The position numbers and the translations under genes were made by a program. A stretch of DNA of 64,000 nt from Cryptomeria japonica. Lineage: Eukaryota > Streptophyta > Pinopsida > Cupressales > Cupressaceae. Positions 31,972-43,269 of this stretch are shown in pieces; the stretch's first letter is position 1; each line of letters opens with the position of its first letter. A model generated the notes under the pieces. It worked only from the letters and a program-made list of their open reading frames with translations. It was not told the origin of the DNA and made no database searches. The DNA lies in the NCBI RefSeq assembly GCF_030272615.1, contig NC_081415.1, positions 230,538,803-230,602,802 on the forward strand, in the 5' to 3' direction.

Positions 31972-33252
31972 ATGGGGGAATACACTATGAGGGAGCTTAC
32001 TCATCATCTCACTTAGACTGAGAAAGCCTTTGATGAACTTAAAGTCAAATATAAAGCCTCTCTAGCAAAGAGAAGAGAGCATGCTGAGAAATTGATGGAG
32101 CTTACTGAAAATAGTTCTTCTGATGAAGCAGACATGGAAGCCTTAGTTGAAGAAGTTGAAAAACTGAATGAATCTAATGCTAACCTGAGAAGGGAACTAT
32201 AAGGATTGACTATCAGAATGTGTCAAGAGCTTGAGAACCAGAGGAAAGCTGAAGACCTGGTAAAAGACAAAGATAATGAGATCTCCAAGCTGAAGCAAGA
32301 AATTAGTGCCCTTACCGCTCATCTCCAAGATAGTAAAGTGGAAAAAGAAGAAGTGCAAGGTGAACTAAACATGGCTACTTCTGAGAATGCAACCGTGAAG
32401 GAATCCAATGCTGCTATTTCCAAGGAACTCACCGAGTCAAAGGAAATACTTGCCAAATTCAATAAGAGCACTGTTAAGCTAGAACAAAAGCTTGAATCAG
32501 CAAAACCGGTAAAGAATACCACTGGACTTGGTTTATTTGGTTATGAGGAAGGTGAGACCTCTGGAACAAAAGATGGAGCATCAAAGAAGAAACTGACACC
32601 AAAGGATAAAGGTAAGCAAAAGTATAAACCTGTTTTCTTTAATTGTCTCAAGGAAGGACATACTGCTAATGTGTGTAGAAATAAGGCCTACAATAATTTT
32701 CCTTATTTTCTAAACAATAAGCCTAGATCCAATAGATTCAATGGTAACTATTGTGCATGCAACAAGTTTGGGCATAGAGAATTTGAATGCAGGTCTGTTA
32801 TACACAACAGTGGGAGATATCCTCAAAGGACTCAAGGAGTTTTTTCTGAATCCTCTGTGAACCAGAATCCAAACCGGTATAATGCCTATGACCATCAGTT
32901 AGGTGGTGGTAGCTATCAAGCGACAACTAGTTGGAGAGAAACCTATTTGATTTGCCATGGTAGTGGTCACACTGTTGCAACATGCAGGAGGAAGAATGGT
33001 AGAATGAAAAATGGACCATGGAGAACAGCTGGAATGGTATGCTATCATTGCAACTAACCAGGACACCCTGCCAGAACCTGTAGAATGAGAAAGAACCTAT
33101 CAGATGACATACCAGTCACTTCAGAAGGGAAGATTGATGTTGAAACCATTCAAGCATGAATGAATAAAACATGGAAAAAGAGACTTGAAGAAATGTCACA
33201 AGATGAACTGGTTTCTGCACCTAGTGTGGAAGTCACTGAACTGACAAACTGA
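31972..33252 (+). pseudogene. F1b ORF1: coiled coil plus four CCHC knuckles (Gag-like)
   Basis: 427 codons in a single frame with four in-frame stops, of which the TAG near codon 15 sits at an expected Q. Residues about 10-175 form a long coiled coil (EEVEKLNESNANLRREL, then ISKLKQEISALTAHLQ). A Ser/Thr/Lys linker follows, then zinc knuckles: NCLKEGHTANVC (about 222-235), CNKFGHREFEC (about 261), ICHGSGHTVATC (about 326-338) and CYHCN.PGHPARTC (about 356-370). The first Cys of two knuckles is shifted or mutated. The tail is acidic. It resembles Gag nucleocapsid plus an assembly helix, without a capsid domain I can recognise. ORF2 starts 449 bp downstream. Confidence 0.8.
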
Positions 33253-33434
33253 GCTTCAGAAAAGCTTAGGGGGAACAAATCAATGAAATGTTTCGAACCC
33301 CCGGTCTATACCGATAAAAGACCTTAACCGGTATATGTTACCTATCAATTAGTAAAAGATTGTGAAGTGGTAAAAGGATAATTAGGGTTTATGCTCTAGT
33401 GGTGGAGCATTTATTATGGTAGGTGAAGAGTTCA

Positions 33435-33443
33435 TTTAAAAGG
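33435..33443 (+). promoter_or_regulatory. TATA-like box upstream of F1b ORF2
   Basis: TTTAAAAGG lies in the ORF1-ORF2 gap, 267 bp before the ORF2 ATG. It corresponds to the box at 9523-9532 in F1a. Candidate internal promoter. Confidence 0.4.
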
Positions 33444-33701
33444 GATTTTCAAGTCATTTTCACTTATCAGTTTTCGAGCGAAGAATTTTTCAAGAGGAGA
33501 GTGACAAAAGGCGATTCAACTTGTGATTCATAGAGATTTCAAATCTTGCAGAAGTATCCAGAGACATTTACAATTAGTCAAGTGAAGTACACCAAGCGGT
33601 AATCAAGCAACCGAAGTGGTGTAGTGTGAGCTGCATTTGTGAAGCCCTAAATTTTGAAATTGTGAAGGTATTGATCAAAATTTTTGTTTATCAGTTAAAT
33701 C

Positions 33702-36700
33702 ATGGCTTCTGCATCGCACTCTAGTTCTAGTGCACCTATGGACTCAGCTGAATTCATTCAAAGAAAAATGAAATACAATGCCCTGTCCCAAATACCTTCT
33801 GGAGTCATTGTCGAAGGAGATATTTCAGGGTACATTGACTGCAAACTGGAAGACCTAGGATCCATAGCAATTCATTCCCAGCTAAGTCTATTTTGTGGGG
33901 ATGACAAGAAGATCAAACCAGAATACAACATTATGGAGAGGAAGAAACTTCACAATGTAGTTTACTTCCTTGAAGAGTTCACATCCGCATCATCCTGAGC
34001 AGAGTGCATGGAGACAAGATGTATCTCGAGAGGATGCATGACATTACGCCCGAAGCAATTCATGCCGTTACCGGTTTTTGCAACACTGGTGAGGTACTTT
34101 CCCTAAGGAAAGTCATCAAGACTGAAATGACTAAACTCACCGGTTCTGTGAGCGACCAACGGGGAATGACCGTCAACACCATCAAAGATGAGTTGGTCAA
34201 GTATGCTTGCATGGTGATAAGATACTAGACATTCTATGCTAGTAGAACTCTGTCCCTGTTGCTGCGATTAATGCCACTTACAAAATGATCATGGAGGATG
34301 CCTCATTTGATCTATGCACCTATTTACAGAAGCAACTCCTATTAAACCTAAAGTCCATCAAACAGGACAGTGCCTTAAGATTCAAATTTGGACAACTTTT
34401 GGTATGTCTGTTTTCTACTTTCAAGGCTATTTCCCAGGAATTGGTGATATTCAATGGTCTGCTGACCAATTGGTCACCAAAAAAATCAGAGAAAGTCTTC
34501 AAGAAGTGCGAACCAGATATCTTGAAGTCTTGAATAAATAATTCGATGAATAAAAGCGGAAGATGAGCCAGAGGATGAGGATATGAAGAGGACATCTTCT
34601 TTACCATTAGAGTAGATGAGTGTGTAATGGAAGTGATAGAGCCCAGATAGGAAGAAGTAGAACCTATGGGTTATGAGGTAATGTATGACATGTTGGATGG
34701 GTATGCCTCTACCCTGATTGCCTCTCCTTTGAATGCAAATAAAAAGAGAACCGACACCTACTTGGAAAGAGTAACACCGGTTGAAGAGCCTTCTGTGAAA
34801 AAGGGAAAGGCAGTGCCAGCCGTATCCGCACTAGTTACCTCAACCAGCCCTAAAGTGACCAAGCGGTCACCTACCAAGAAGAAATTAGAAGTTGCACCCA
34901 CTAAAGTATTTGAAAGGGAGCAGAAGGACAAGAGCAACTCATCAAAATCTGAAGACACATAATTAGATGTGCACCTAAGAAGACAAAAGCTGCCAGCAAG
35001 ACACCTGCATCATCTGCACTAGTAAATATTGAGGTCTCATCTTATAAACCAATGACACATTGTCAAAGGACTATCAAGAATATAAGAAGAAAATTGCTTA
35101 GTGATCCGAAGGAGTGTTTTGATGACTTTACCGATAGTGAGAAAGAGGAAACAAAGCGGGAAGTCACCAATACTTTAGATCTAAGGCACCTGATTCTTTA
35201 TATAATTCTTTGGACAACAAATGGTGCATTTCCATAGAAAAAGAACAAGAAATAAGGGAGAAAGTATTTGCTCAGTACTTTCCTGAAGCCTCCAATTCTG
35301 AATTATTTTAGATTATGGACACACATAAAGGTCTCTTCTTCATGAGAAGAAGAAGACTCAAGTTGCTTGAAGAAAAAACCTCTGAAGTAGAGAAGGATAC
35401 TCATTTGCATGATAAAGCTGTTGTTCGGTTGCATCAAGTGTTTGAGGCCAACAAGAAGGCCGAACAGGAACCGAAAACTGGAAAAACAGATGAGGAATTT
35501 GATGATGAAGGAGAACTGGCTACATAATAGGTGGACACCATTGATGTTGATGCTTTGGATGTTGAAGATGTCATTGCAGACACTAAAAAGGAAAAGGCTG
35601 ATAAAGAAAAAGCAAACAAAGAGAAACAGGACAAAGAAAAAGTAGACAAGCAAAAGCTTGAAAAGGAAAGGCAAACAAAGAGAAAGCAGAGAAAGAGGAA
35701 GAGAAAAGGAAAGTGGAGGAGAAGAAGAAACAAGAGGAAGAGAAGAGGAAACAAGAAGAAGAAAAGAGGAAAGAAGAGGAGAAGAGGCAAGAAGAGGAGA
35801 AGAGGAAAGAAGAAGAGAAGAGGAGAAGAGGAAAGTAGAGGAGGAAAAGAAAGAAGAGGAGAAGCAGAAAGATGAGGAGAAGAAGAAAGAAGAAGAAAGA
35901 AAGAAGGAAGAAGAGAAGAAAAAGCATGAAGCAGAGCAAAGGGAGAAAGAAGAGGAAAAGAAAAGAAAGGAAGAGGAGAAGGAAGCAGAAAAGAACAAGC
36001 AAGTAGAGACTCCAAAGGCAACCGGTGGTCAAGCCAAACTGGCCGACATCACCAGTCCTCTTGACCTCCAATCTGCCAATGAATCGGAGTTGCTGCAAGG
36101 CATAAAGTTAGCATAGGAAAGAATGGAAGCATTGAGAAGGAAAAAAGAGCAGTATGTCATTCACACTGCTATTGACACCCTTACCAGTTTGATCCCAGGT
36201 ACCAACCTCCCCGATACCGATTCCTCTTTGGCCAAACTAAAATTTCTATGTACAGTGGCAGAGGACCAGGTACAATGCTTGGAGGAAGTTGCTAAAGCTA
36301 ATGCACAGAAGAAGCATCAAAAGGAACTTAACACTGCCTTAGTAAAGAAACTGAATGAGCTCCGATCTCAACTTCAGAAAGAGTAGAAGGATATTAGAGA
36401 TGCTATGGATGAGGGAAAACTACTGTTGAGAAAAATAAGCCAACCCCATCTATTCTGTGATGATGTGCTTGCACAAAAGGATAAAATGCAATCTGATTTA
36501 CATACATACATAAGCAAATTTAAGATGCCATATGATTCTTTCACCACATATGGGCAAACAGTTCACCAGTATCAGCTCGAGTCTGCCAGAATAGAGTTGG
36601 AGATTAGCAACAAGACAAGAGATTTGTAGGAACTTCAACTGGTTTTATTACCCAGAGTTCAAATTCTTCAGAAGTGCTTTCTAAATCTAGAAGCTTTAAT

Positions 36701-36869
36701 GACAACCCAAGAGATGAGCACAATTGATGCCATGGAAGAACATATATCACAGATGCAGACGGAAAGTGAGGTGGCTACCTCATTACTTGAGTCATGGTCA
36801 TTATCCATGAAGACTTTTATGTAGGATTTTAAATCAATTTTTGATAAGTTTCACTCATTATTGTCATAA
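33702..36869 (+). pseudogene. F1b ORF2: conserved N-terminal region plus KE-rich coiled coil
   Basis: 1056 codons from MASASHSSSS to FDKFHSLLS, with several compensating indels and stops. Blocks: ALSQIPSGVIVEGDISGYID (about 28-45); RIILSRVHGDKMYLER (near 100); ITPEAIHAVTGFCNTGEV; YDLCTYLQKQLL-type helix; MGYEVMYDMLDGYAS..IASP; a Ser/Lys linker; SYKPMTHCQRTIKNIRRK; a (EEEKRK)n tract at 35580-36000; and a helical C-terminal part (SANESELLQGIKLA, TAIDTLTSLIPGTNLP). The same block order occurs in F1a, A and, more diverged, C. No known enzyme motif. Probably a second structural or RNP protein, by analogy of position only. Confidence 0.72.
35580..36000 (+). repeat. Purine-rich KE-coding tract in F1b ORF2
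   Basis: About 420 bp of GAAGAGAAG-like hexamers encoding Lys/Glu/Arg-rich helix. It corresponds to 6940-7270 in F1a and is longer, as expected of replication-slippage expansion. Confidence 0.8.
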
Positions 36870-37131
36870 ACACTTATTTATTTTAATGATAATGAGAAAC
36901 AAGGGGTTATTCTGTAGTACTTTATCATTGTTGGCAAAGAGGGAGTAGTATCTAAAATTTTGGTGAATGTTATGTATACTTTCATGTTATTTCTTTAAGG
37001 AAATAGTACACATTGTATTTTCTTCAAAAAGGCATAGTGTATATGCTTAGGGGGAGTAATTTTGACTATGACATTTTTTTTTTGTAAAACACTTAGATGT
37101 CAAAATTTTCCTAAGTGTTGCCATCAATGCC

Positions 37132-37143
37132 AAAGAGGGAGAT
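37132..37143 (+). promoter_or_regulatory. Polypurine tract of F1b
   Basis: AAAGAGGGAGAT directly before the 3' LTR, within ATCAATGCCAAAGAGGGA, nearly identical to the same place in Copia element B. Confidence 0.88.
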
Positions 37144-38297
37144 TGTTGGCATTTTGATGATGTTGTGATTGTCATTGATGGACACACACTTGTTTTATGA
37201 TCACTTCCCTATGTATGAGTTATGCTCAACTCGTAATTGTTCCAACCGGTATTATGTTTTATAGTCTTTAGACTATAGATGTTTTTGTAAAAGGTGTTTA
37301 CTGGTCACAAACTGACTAAAGACCCAAAGCAGTATGAAGACCTCAAGCAGTTTGAGGATCCCAAAGCGGTACGATGGAACAAAGCAGTAGTTAACATTTT
37401 TCCAGTCTTCATTTTGACAAACCGGTAATTGGTAAAATGTATGAACCGGTAATTGGTATTACTCTGTGATGAGTTACCAACCGGTATTTCTGTGATGAGT
37501 TATCATCCACTGACACTTTGGCAGTGATTTTGTGCCATGTTACCAAATGTGTCTAGATGCACTGAACCTAGGAACTTGCAATGTAATCCTATAGGACCGA
37601 CATGAAATCAAATTCCTTTATAAGGACGTCATGTCTAGGGTTTTAGATATATGATAGGGGTTTTAGCAGTGCAAAAGGGTTTTTGTATGTGCGATCATAG
37701 AAGAGAAGATTAGGTTTGTGTGAAGAAACAAAGTGTGGAGATATTGAAGACTGAAGTAATGGAAAATGTGCATTAACAATGAGCTATCAATGATCTAACC
37801 AAGCATACTGTGCTAGTATCTAAATCACTCACTTATTGATTACTCACATCTTCGACAAGTCTGAAACCCTTAACCGGGTAGGCCTAACAAAGCCTTTGTA
37901 AATCCTCTAACAAGGTGGTTCACAACTATGAATTTGAAATCCTCTCACAAGGTAGTCTTTAACAGGACTTATCTCCTAACAGAGATCTAGATTCCTAACA
38001 GGATCTATTCTGGTGAAGAACATTGTATGACCTTAACCGGTCTGGTTACTATTCTGCAAATAGTTACTTGTGAGTTTCAACTCACCATGGTTTTTCCCAT
38101 TTGGGTTTCCACGTCAAAACCTCTTGTGTTATGGTGATTGTGCTCTTGTGGGTGAATGCTTTATTTGCTGTTTGGTTTGCATTTGTCTTAATCGGTTTGC
38201 TAGTAAATTTGTTATACCGGTTAACTGCTAAACTATTTAAGAGTTTAAGTTCACTAATTTTTTGTATACTAATTCACCCCCCTCTTAGTATTCATCA
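37144..38297 (+). repeat. 3' LTR of F1b
   Basis: Same structure as 30757-31921. 1154 bp against 1165 bp, close in sequence by eye, indicating a relatively recent insertion compared with its host LTR. Confidence 0.92.
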
Positions 38298-38302
38298 AAT
38301 TA

Positions 38303-38990
38303 TTCATCTGATTGATTAAATAATTCTTTAATTCTTTAATTAAGTTAATTAATCTTATTCTTGTAATTTCATATTTCCTCATCATCTTACTAATTATTTC
38401 TATTTCTATCTCTATTCATTTAATCATTAATCCTCTTCTAAATATTAATTATTTAATTAATTATGATTTAATTCCTTTAATTCAAATAATCTTTATTATT
38501 TAATTAAAATCCATTTCTAAATAATTAAATAGTTTCTTTAAATTATTTAATTAACTAATTAATTCTTCTAATTCCATTTCAAAATCCCCAAATTCTAATT
38601 TCATTTAATTTCTAATTTCTTTTAATCTCATTTAATTCTCCAAATTCTTCTAAATTCATTTAATTTCTAATTTCTTTTAATTCTCCAAATTCTTCTAAAT
38701 TCATTTAATTCTCTAATTTCATTTAATTTCATTAATTCTCCAAATTCTTGTAATTCTTTAATTCTTCTAATTTCTCCCAATTTCAAATACATGTGCATGA
38801 TTTCAAAAATAGAATTGAAAATCAAAGTCAAGTTCTAAATATATTCAAATACCAAATTGAATTTAAAATAAATTCAATATTTAAATTAAAATCTCATGCA
38901 AAGATTAAATTGAAAATCTAATTTAAAGTTCAAGCACATGCTAAATTAATTAATTCAATTATCTCTTCAATTCCTATTTCTATCTTTTAG
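38303..38990 (+). repeat. Low-complexity TTTAATT-rich sequence
   Basis: Almost only A, T and C, built of TTTAATTTCTAATTTC and AATTCTCCAAATTCTTC units repeated irregularly. It lies inside the TGTAGACACC LTR. No gene. Confidence 0.7.
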
Positions 38991-39653
38991 TTAGCTTTTT
39001 CTAAATAAATCTCTCAAAAAAGCTTTCAATCAGTTAACTATTTCCTCCTCTTTATTTCCTCCAATCATCTTTTTCATCCCTTAATCAACTTTTTCTCAAT
39101 CAGTTGACGCAATTAATTTATTCAATCTATTCCGTTTCACCTCCAAATCAACAGTTCAACTATCAATCCCGAGTTCCACCTGTTGATCAATCTGTTCCAC
39201 CTCTCAATCAATTCTCATCCAGAAATCTATAAATTGGGCATTCAATTCCTCACAATTCCTCTGAATCATGAACTTTGAATCTTTGTGTCATTTGCAGGTT
39301 GCCAACGCGATATCTGAGAGCCACCATACCACAAAGAGGAGAAGAGCAATGGAAGCTATACACAATCTTGGAATAGGGGGAATTGATTGATTTTATATTA
39401 TATTCCTATTTCTTGCTTCTGTGTTACTTCATTGTTTGTTTGTTTGTTTGTTTGAATTCTAATTCAGAAAGGGATTTGTGATTTCCCTTTCATTCCTAGT
39501 TTACTCTACATTAGATAAATTTTAGCATACGACAGTTTGCATTCCATATTCTCTTTTGTTCAACATTACATTATTAGCTTAGTGATAATATTGTGTCCAC
39601 ATCAGCTATACGATCTCTGTGCTATGTCTATACAAGACATTAGCGTGCCACAA

Positions 39654-39670
39654 TGGTGTCCCAGTTTTGC
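39654..39670 (+). promoter_or_regulatory. Candidate primer-binding site
   Basis: TGGTGTCCCAGTTTTGC follows an LTR ending in CA by one base. It shares the first nine bases and the following context with the site at 16699. Confidence 0.45.
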
Positions 39671-39709
39671 ATGTTTGTCCTAGGAACAAAGACTTAGAAG
39701 AGTCATTTT

Positions 39710-40475
39710 TGTCGGCATTGTATTGTCATTGATGTCAAATATAGAAAAGATGAGCATGTCATAGAGATGAAGTGTAACTTGACAGAGATAGAGTGGATGT
39801 GTATGAGACCCATGTTTGTGTTTATGTCAAACAGTCTCAGCACAACATGTTGAAGAATCTGCATTTGTGTTTATGTCGAACAGTCTTAGAGCAGGTTGAA
39901 GAAAGCATGGAGGTTGCGTTTGGATAGAGAAGACAAACATGATATATATTTGAGATGTAGAGTTGATGTGCACTTTTAGGTTGATCAAACAAATTGTGTA
40001 GAAGAAATAGACTATGTGAGTAATGGTCTTGACCATTTATCCCACATTGGCAGTATGATAATGGTATTGAGTTCTTATATAGACTAAGGAATGTGGTTTA
40101 AGTGAGTAATGGACCACTTGTTTTTGTCACTTGACTTGGAGCATGTCTTTAGAACGCGAATGTTGTGGTGAGCAATCAGACAAGGTGATGTCTCTGATGA
40201 TGTGGATGACCTAGTGCAACTAGAATGTTGATATGAATTGCAAACATGGCAGATGAGGAAGTGCAAGATTGCAACTATCAAGACAGACTCCCAGGGAAGA
40301 CTACAAATTTGTGATGGAATGTTAGGAGTTAATATAAAGTGTTAAGCACAAGATTGTAGTGGTATGGACATACCACCAAGTGAAGGGTGTGATGCTGTGA
40401 TACTGTGATAGTCCTTTAGGCACACGATCACATCAATTAGCATTAACCTCCAAAGGAGTCTATGATGTTGTGATC
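39710..40475 (+). repeat. Partial LTR-like sequence into which element B inserted
   Basis: Starts TGTCGGCATTGTATTGTCAT, similar to the F1 LTR start, and has a TCTTATATAGAC TATA-like site near 40075. It is cut off by element B at about 40476. I could not show where it resumes after 63136. Confidence 0.4.
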
Positions 40476-40921
40476 TATTGGATGTGTGGTGAGATTTCTG
40501 CAAATATGTGCTTGAATGATATCTGAGAGGTGTTGTCATTGATATCAATATATTTCTCTATCTGTGTTAATGATGCTCTGAATTTAGTGGGTTGGTTTGC
40601 TCAACCTGTTGATGATCAATGTTTACAGATTAAAGGGTTTGTAGAGGATTGTGTTTAGATTATTTCATGTAATTTTTAGAGGTCCATATGGTGATTTGAG
40701 TGAGTTATGGATATCTATGTCATGGCTGGTTTCTTAGTTGTTCAATGGTGGCAGAGTGTTCAATATTTTGATCTACATTGCGCCGCATTGTAATATCTTG
40801 ATCTACGGATATAGAGGAGTGTTTTAGGATGTTGATGTGTATCTTCAATTTAGCTAGTTCATGGTTTGGAGCTCAACAAGTGATTTTTCTAGTTTGTCAG
40901 TCATTTTAGTTAGCATTCTTG
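40476..40921 (+). repeat. 5' LTR of B, first part
   Basis: Matches the start of the 3' LTR at 61794 (ATTGGATGTGTGGTGAG; the leading TG is changed). It is interrupted at 40921 by element A. Confidence 0.8.
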
Positions 40922-41909
40922 TGATGGACTTGAAAAGCACTAAGAGGGGGGGGGTGTGAATCAGTGACACCAAAAATAATACTACTTTAAACATTGACTC
41001 GTATATATACTTATCAAGTTTGTTAAACACTATGAATGCAATAAAAAATGATATAAAATCATCCACAACAAGTAAAACATCCACCATAACACAAGTGTCT
41101 ATATGTGGAAAATCCAAATGGGAAAAACCACGGTGAGATGGGACTCACAAGTTAACTATCTGTAGAAATAGATAACTGGTCGGTTAGGGTCTACACAAAG
41201 TTACTTTGCTAGGAGTGAATTCTGTTAAATATCCCAAACTTAGTTAAAAGCTATACCCTGTTAGGAGTAACCTCAGTAGAAGATTTCTGAATCCAAACTA
41301 ATGGATCACCTGGTTAGAGGCTTTGTACTGTGAAGCTTGTTAGAGCCTATCCGGTTAGGGGATTTGACTATTGTAGTGATTAGAAAACAATAGATGGTGT
41401 GATCTAGTAGTAGCACAACTTTCTTGATTAGATCCTCTTCCACGCTCAAAACTTCTTTACCAGCATACTCTGCAACTTAATACTTCTGCCTTTGCATTAA
41501 AACATATCTCCTTCGCTCATGTAAAAATAATTCATTGTGATGTCAATATATAGACATTTAGATTTCATGTCGGCCTTGAGAAATCATATCACAATTTCCT
41601 AGGTGCAGTGTATCTGGTCAAACAATCATAACTCATCACAAAAATACCGCCAAAATTTGTGGGTAAGGATAACTCATCACGACCAATGATAACTCATCAC
41701 ACAATCAACGGATACCGATTGGACCAATAGTACCGGTTGGAGTTAAACCTATAAACTGTCTGACCATCAATGCTCCTTAGATGATCTCCGCTGGATCTTT
41801 CTGGTTGATGTGGAGTTATGAATATCCAAATATAAACATATCAACTGAATCCATGCATATACTGGTTGTCACCATGTACCAGTTTGATATAAACCTTCTA
41901 GCATACCAG
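40922..41909 (-). repeat. 3' LTR of A, part distal to element C
   Basis: Matches 55400-56390. It has the G-run at 40946-40954, GTTARRGG repeats at 41220-41350 and a minus-strand TATA (complement of TATATAGAC near 41560). It continues at 49977-50094 beyond element C. It holds about 27 bp just before the insertion that the 5' LTR lacks. Confidence 0.85.
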
Positions 41910-43207
41910 TGTTACTATTTACTAAGTTGTCATTAGTTTTATGTCCAAAGTTATCCTATATACTCTAGTTGGTTAATACTATCAAAATATTCAGTCGGTA
42001 AGTACTAAGGGTTTCGGTTATAGAAGAAAGGTTAGTCACCGAGATGAAAAATACCGAGCTGCCTACCGAGTAAAGTTCTTATGTCTACCGAGCAGCAAAG
42101 AAGGTATACTGAGTTAATATGAACCGAGTGAAAACATGTTACCAGATTCAATGAACCTGGATACTTATGTGGAAACGTGTTACAAGATTTGAGAACAGGG
42201 AACCGTTATTACATAGGGAATTGCACTTAAAGATTTTGTATGATTTTGAGGAAGTTTATCCAATGAAATAATTTCTATGTTTATTCATTTGATAAAACAT
42301 GTTTGTATGATCGATGTATGAACAAGATCACCACCTCAGAGATCTATATATATAGAGTGATTTGAGTATCTAGAATATAGAGGGAAGATGATGAGTTGAA
42401 AATAAAAAAGCAAGCAATAACAATAACTAACCGAATCTAGCTCTACGCATGAAGGAAGACCAGCACTGAACCGGATGGGAACCTTTCATCGGTCGGCTGG
42501 GGAGATAGATGGCTGAATCTTGAGAGAAGTTAAGATGTGATGATTGAATAGAGATATTCAGAGGTCATCGAGAAGTTTTTCTGAAAATAGCTTAATGGAC
42601 AGAGTATATAGAAGAGGTCATCGAGTTGATCTATCAACTACCAAGGTATGCTATGAACATGGTAATTTCATATTGAGCACATAGAGTCTGCTATAACATT
42701 TCAGATGTAAAGTTGCAGATATTTTGTAAAGATTTTGATTGAATTATTTTGAGTTGTAATAGAAACCTTTAACAGGGTAAAAGACTCTAACAAAGTCTAT
42801 AAATTGTAAAACCTTTAACCAGGGACAACATTTTGTAAAAGTGTTTGTAAAATCCTTTAGCAAGGTAGATCTAAAGATCTTGATACTCCTAATAGGGTAA
42901 GCTATCAGAAATAGCTAAACATGTAGCTCTAACCGAGAAACCTCTATTATTGCAGTAGTGAAGTTGTGGGTGCCATCCCCACCGTAGTTTTTCTCTCTAA
43001 CCAAGAGTTTCTGCGTAACCAAAATCTTTATGTTATGGAGTGAAATGTGTATCGATGTTATTTCTATGATTATGTTTTAGCATTATATTATGAGATCAAC
43101 TTTACATAGTTTATGTTTATCAGTAAGATTGTTTTTGAAGAAAAGTTTTGAAGTATTGATTCAGCCCTCCCCTCTCAGTACATTAGCTTTCCTTGTTGGA
43201 CCTAACA
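41910..43207 (+). repeat. 5' LTR of C
   Basis: TGTTACTATTTACT...CCTTGTTGGACCTAACA. 1298 bp. Contains ACCGAG(T/A/C) repeats (42030-42130), a TATA at 42344 (CTATATATATAG), CCTTTAACAGGGTAA-type repeats (42765-42900) and CACCGTAGTTTTTCTC near 42979. About 120 bp (about 42400-42520) are missing from the 3' LTR. Confidence 0.9.
42344..42355 (+). promoter_or_regulatory. TATA box of the C 5' LTR
   Basis: CTATATATATAG in the LTR. The corresponding place in the 3' LTR (about 49222) reads CTATAGATACAG, which is degraded. Confidence 0.55.
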
Positions 43208-43209
43208 AT

Positions 43210-43221
43210 TGGTATCAGAGC
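43210..43221 (+). promoter_or_regulatory. Primer-binding site of C (initiator Met tRNA)
   Basis: TGGTATCAGAGC, a perfect match to the standard plant PBS, two bases from the LTR end. Confidence 0.93.
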
Positions 43222-43269
43222 TCTACTCTTGGAAAAGGGTTTTACAGCCTAAAGAGAAAGATCCTATCA

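Larger units (their letters stand above)
30757..38297 (+). mobile_element. Two-ORF non-autonomous LTR retrotransposon F1b
   Basis: 5' LTR 30757-31921, PBS 31924-31936, ORF1 31972-33252, ORF2 33702-36869, PPT 37132-37143 and 3' LTR 37144-38297. There is a perfect 5-bp target duplication aatta at 30752-30756 and 38298-38302. No protease, integrase, RT or RNase H is present. This is the best preserved F1 copy: ORF1 is in one frame from start to end. It inserted into the LTR that starts at 30716. Confidence 0.92.
30716..39652 (+). mobile_element. LTR beginning TGTAGACACC, split by element F1b
   Basis: TGTAGACACCTAAAAATGTC at 30716 is interrupted after 41 bp by F1b and continues from 38303 to GTGCCACA at 39652. 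One base later comes a PBS-like TGGTGTCCCAGTTTTGC (39654). Total about 1.4 kb without F1b. There is no PPT before it, so it is a 5' LTR. Only about 55 bp of internal sequence remain before another LTR-like start at 39710. The PBS resembles the one at 16699. Ty3/gypsy is likely but unproven. Confidence 0.55.

Noticed and set aside
35303-36098. Long minus-strand Ser/Phe/Leu-rich frames
   Set aside because: Shadows of the KE-coding tract of F1b ORF2 on the plus strand.
43208-43222. TGGTATCAGAGC considered as part of a tRNA gene
   Set aside because: It is the complement of a tRNA 3' end next to an LTR, so a primer-binding site; no cloverleaf surrounds it.
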